Source: Candidatus Accumulibacter sp. UBA704 (GTDB lineage: Bacteria > Pseudomonadota > Gammaproteobacteria > Burkholderiales > Rhodocyclaceae). Taken from it: a stretch of 14,494 nt of DNA. The DNA is taken from NCBI GenBank assembly GCA_002304785.1, contig DBMG01000116.1, positions 10,050 to 24,543 on the forward strand, written 5' to 3'. Positions 13,704 to 14,494 of the stretch are shown one piece after another; positions within the stretch are counted from its first letter, which is position 1, and each line of letters opens with the position of its first letter. Both the position numbers and the translations under genes were made by a program. The notes beneath the pieces are model-generated. The model worked only from the letters and a program-made list of their open reading frames with translations, had not been told where the DNA came from and did not search any database.

Positions 13704-14494
13704 ATGTTAAGTGGCAAGACGACATTGATCGCGCACATTGGCTATCCGACGGAAGCCTTCAAGGCGCCGCTGATCTACAACCCGTGGTTCGAGAAGCACG
13801 GAATCGACGCGATGGTCGTGCCGATGGGGGTCAAGGCCGAGGATTATCCGGTTTCCCTCAGGCAGATATTCAAGTTTTCAAACGTTCACGGTGCGTTGGT
13901 CACGATGCCGCACAAGGTGACGACCATGGGTCTGGCCGATGAGGTCAGCGTGACGGCAAAGATCGCCGGCGCGGCCAATGCCCTTTTGAAGCGTGCTGAC
14001 GGCACGCTGCTGGCCGACCAGTTTGACGGTACCGGGTTCGCGCGGGGTGTCGCCCGGAAGGGATTCAAGACGAAAGGCAGCAGGATACTGGTTATTGGCA
14101 CGGGAGGCGTTGGCAGCCCGATCGCGGCATCCCTTGCGGCCGATGGCGCTGCCTCGATTTCGCTGTTCGACGTGAATACGGCTTCCGCTGAGGGGTTGGC
14201 TTCGCGTTTGAAAACCTATTACCCGGCCATGGAGGTCAATGTGACCTCAAACGATCCGGCAGGCTTCGACCTCGTGGTCAATGCCACCCCGCTGGGCATG
14301 AAGCCCGACGATCCGCTGCCTTTCGACGTGACGCGCCTCGCGCCGTCGACGTTCGTCGGCGAGGTCGTCATGAAGCAGGAGATAACGCCGATGCTCAAGG
14401 CGGCCATTGAGCGTGGCTGCAAGTATCAGGTGGGTACCGACATGCTTTTCGAGATGATTCCGGCCTATCTGGAGTTCTTCGGTTTCGGCACCAC
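13704..14494 (+). CDS. Shikimate dehydrogenase-family protein with altered substrate site (3' end missing)
   Basis: An AroE-fold oxidoreductase; 263 codons are visible and the gene runs off the window. The catalytic pair is kept: K71 (VTMPHK) and D108 (QFDGTGF), with N92 (GAANAL). Canonical substrate-binding residues are changed: the SxS pair in the first loop is F19-K-A21 (GYPTEAFKAP), the N of NVT is L65, and the Gln of the C-terminal GxxMLxxQ is M251. Those serines hold the shikimate carboxylate in AroE. The nucleotide loop GTGGVG (132-137) is followed at the end of the next strand by D156 (LFDVN), not the NRT-type motif that binds NADP phosphate. NAD use is therefore expected, as in catabolic quinate/shikimate dehydrogenases. 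It probably oxidises a related cyclic polyol acid in the catabolic cluster; a role in aromatic biosynthesis is unlikely. Confidence 0.88.
   Translation, partial: MLSGKTTLIAHIGYPTEAFKAPLIYNPWFEKHGIDAMVVPMGVKAEDYPVSLRQIFKFSNVHGALVTMPHKVTTMGLADEVSVTAKIAGAANALLKRADGTLLADQFDGTGFARGVARKGFKTKGSRILVIGTGGVGSPIAASLAADGAASISLFDVNTASAEGLASRLKTYYPAMEVNVTSNDPAGFDLVVNATPLGMKPDDPLPFDVTRLAPSTFVGEVVMKQEITPMLKAAIERGCKYQVGTDMLFEMIPAYLEFFGFGT

Overview
The window looks like a chromosomal piece of a betaproteobacterium, most likely of the Rhodocyclales (Azoarcus/Dechloromonas-like) type. The basis is moderately high GC, the gene order petB-petC-sspA-sspB, a PVWY rather than PEWY Qo motif in cytochrome b, and the types of gene present. 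The order-level placement is inference; no search was possible. All 14 recognised protein genes lie on the plus strand. No rRNA, tRNA, CRISPR array or insertion sequence was recognised.

Region 1 (1-6486) is conserved housekeeping. It holds the 3' part of petB (cytochrome b) and petC (cytochrome c1) of the bc1 complex, then sspA and sspB (stringent starvation protein A and the ClpXP adaptor), ybiB (a TrpD2-like DNA-binding protein), a TerC-family membrane protein and a CNNM/CBS/CorC_HlyC transporter-like protein. A terminator-like hairpin with a T-run lies between petC and sspA, and a hairpin lies between sspA and sspB.

Region 2 (6487-6944) is a 458-base border with no confident gene. It has a 13-base inverted repeat and a possible 33-codon leader ORF with a good Shine-Dalgarno sequence just before the next gene.

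Region 3 (6945-14494, running off the window) is an accessory catabolic cluster. It contains a type I 3-dehydroquinate dehydratase (AroD), a thiamine-diphosphate enzyme of the acetolactate-synthase superfamily with a GHT motif, a xylose-isomerase-like TIM-barrel protein, a complete three-part TRAP transporter (DctQ, DctM, DctP), and a shikimate-dehydrogenase-family protein cut by the window end. The last protein keeps the catalytic Lys/Asp pair. It lacks the serines that normally bind the shikimate carboxylate, and it has an Asp placed to favour NAD over NADP.

The simplest reading is import and breakdown of a hydroxylated cyclohexane acid (quinate- or shikimate-like). The logic resembles inositol catabolism: dehydrogenase, dehydratases, then a ThDP enzyme that could open a cyclic diketone. 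The ThDP enzyme has no place in the textbook quinate-to-protocatechuate route. This makes the cluster the best candidate here for an undescribed pathway; the substrate and order of steps are inference. A long structured inverted repeat follows the ThDP gene, and a strong intrinsic terminator separates dctP from the dehydrogenase gene.
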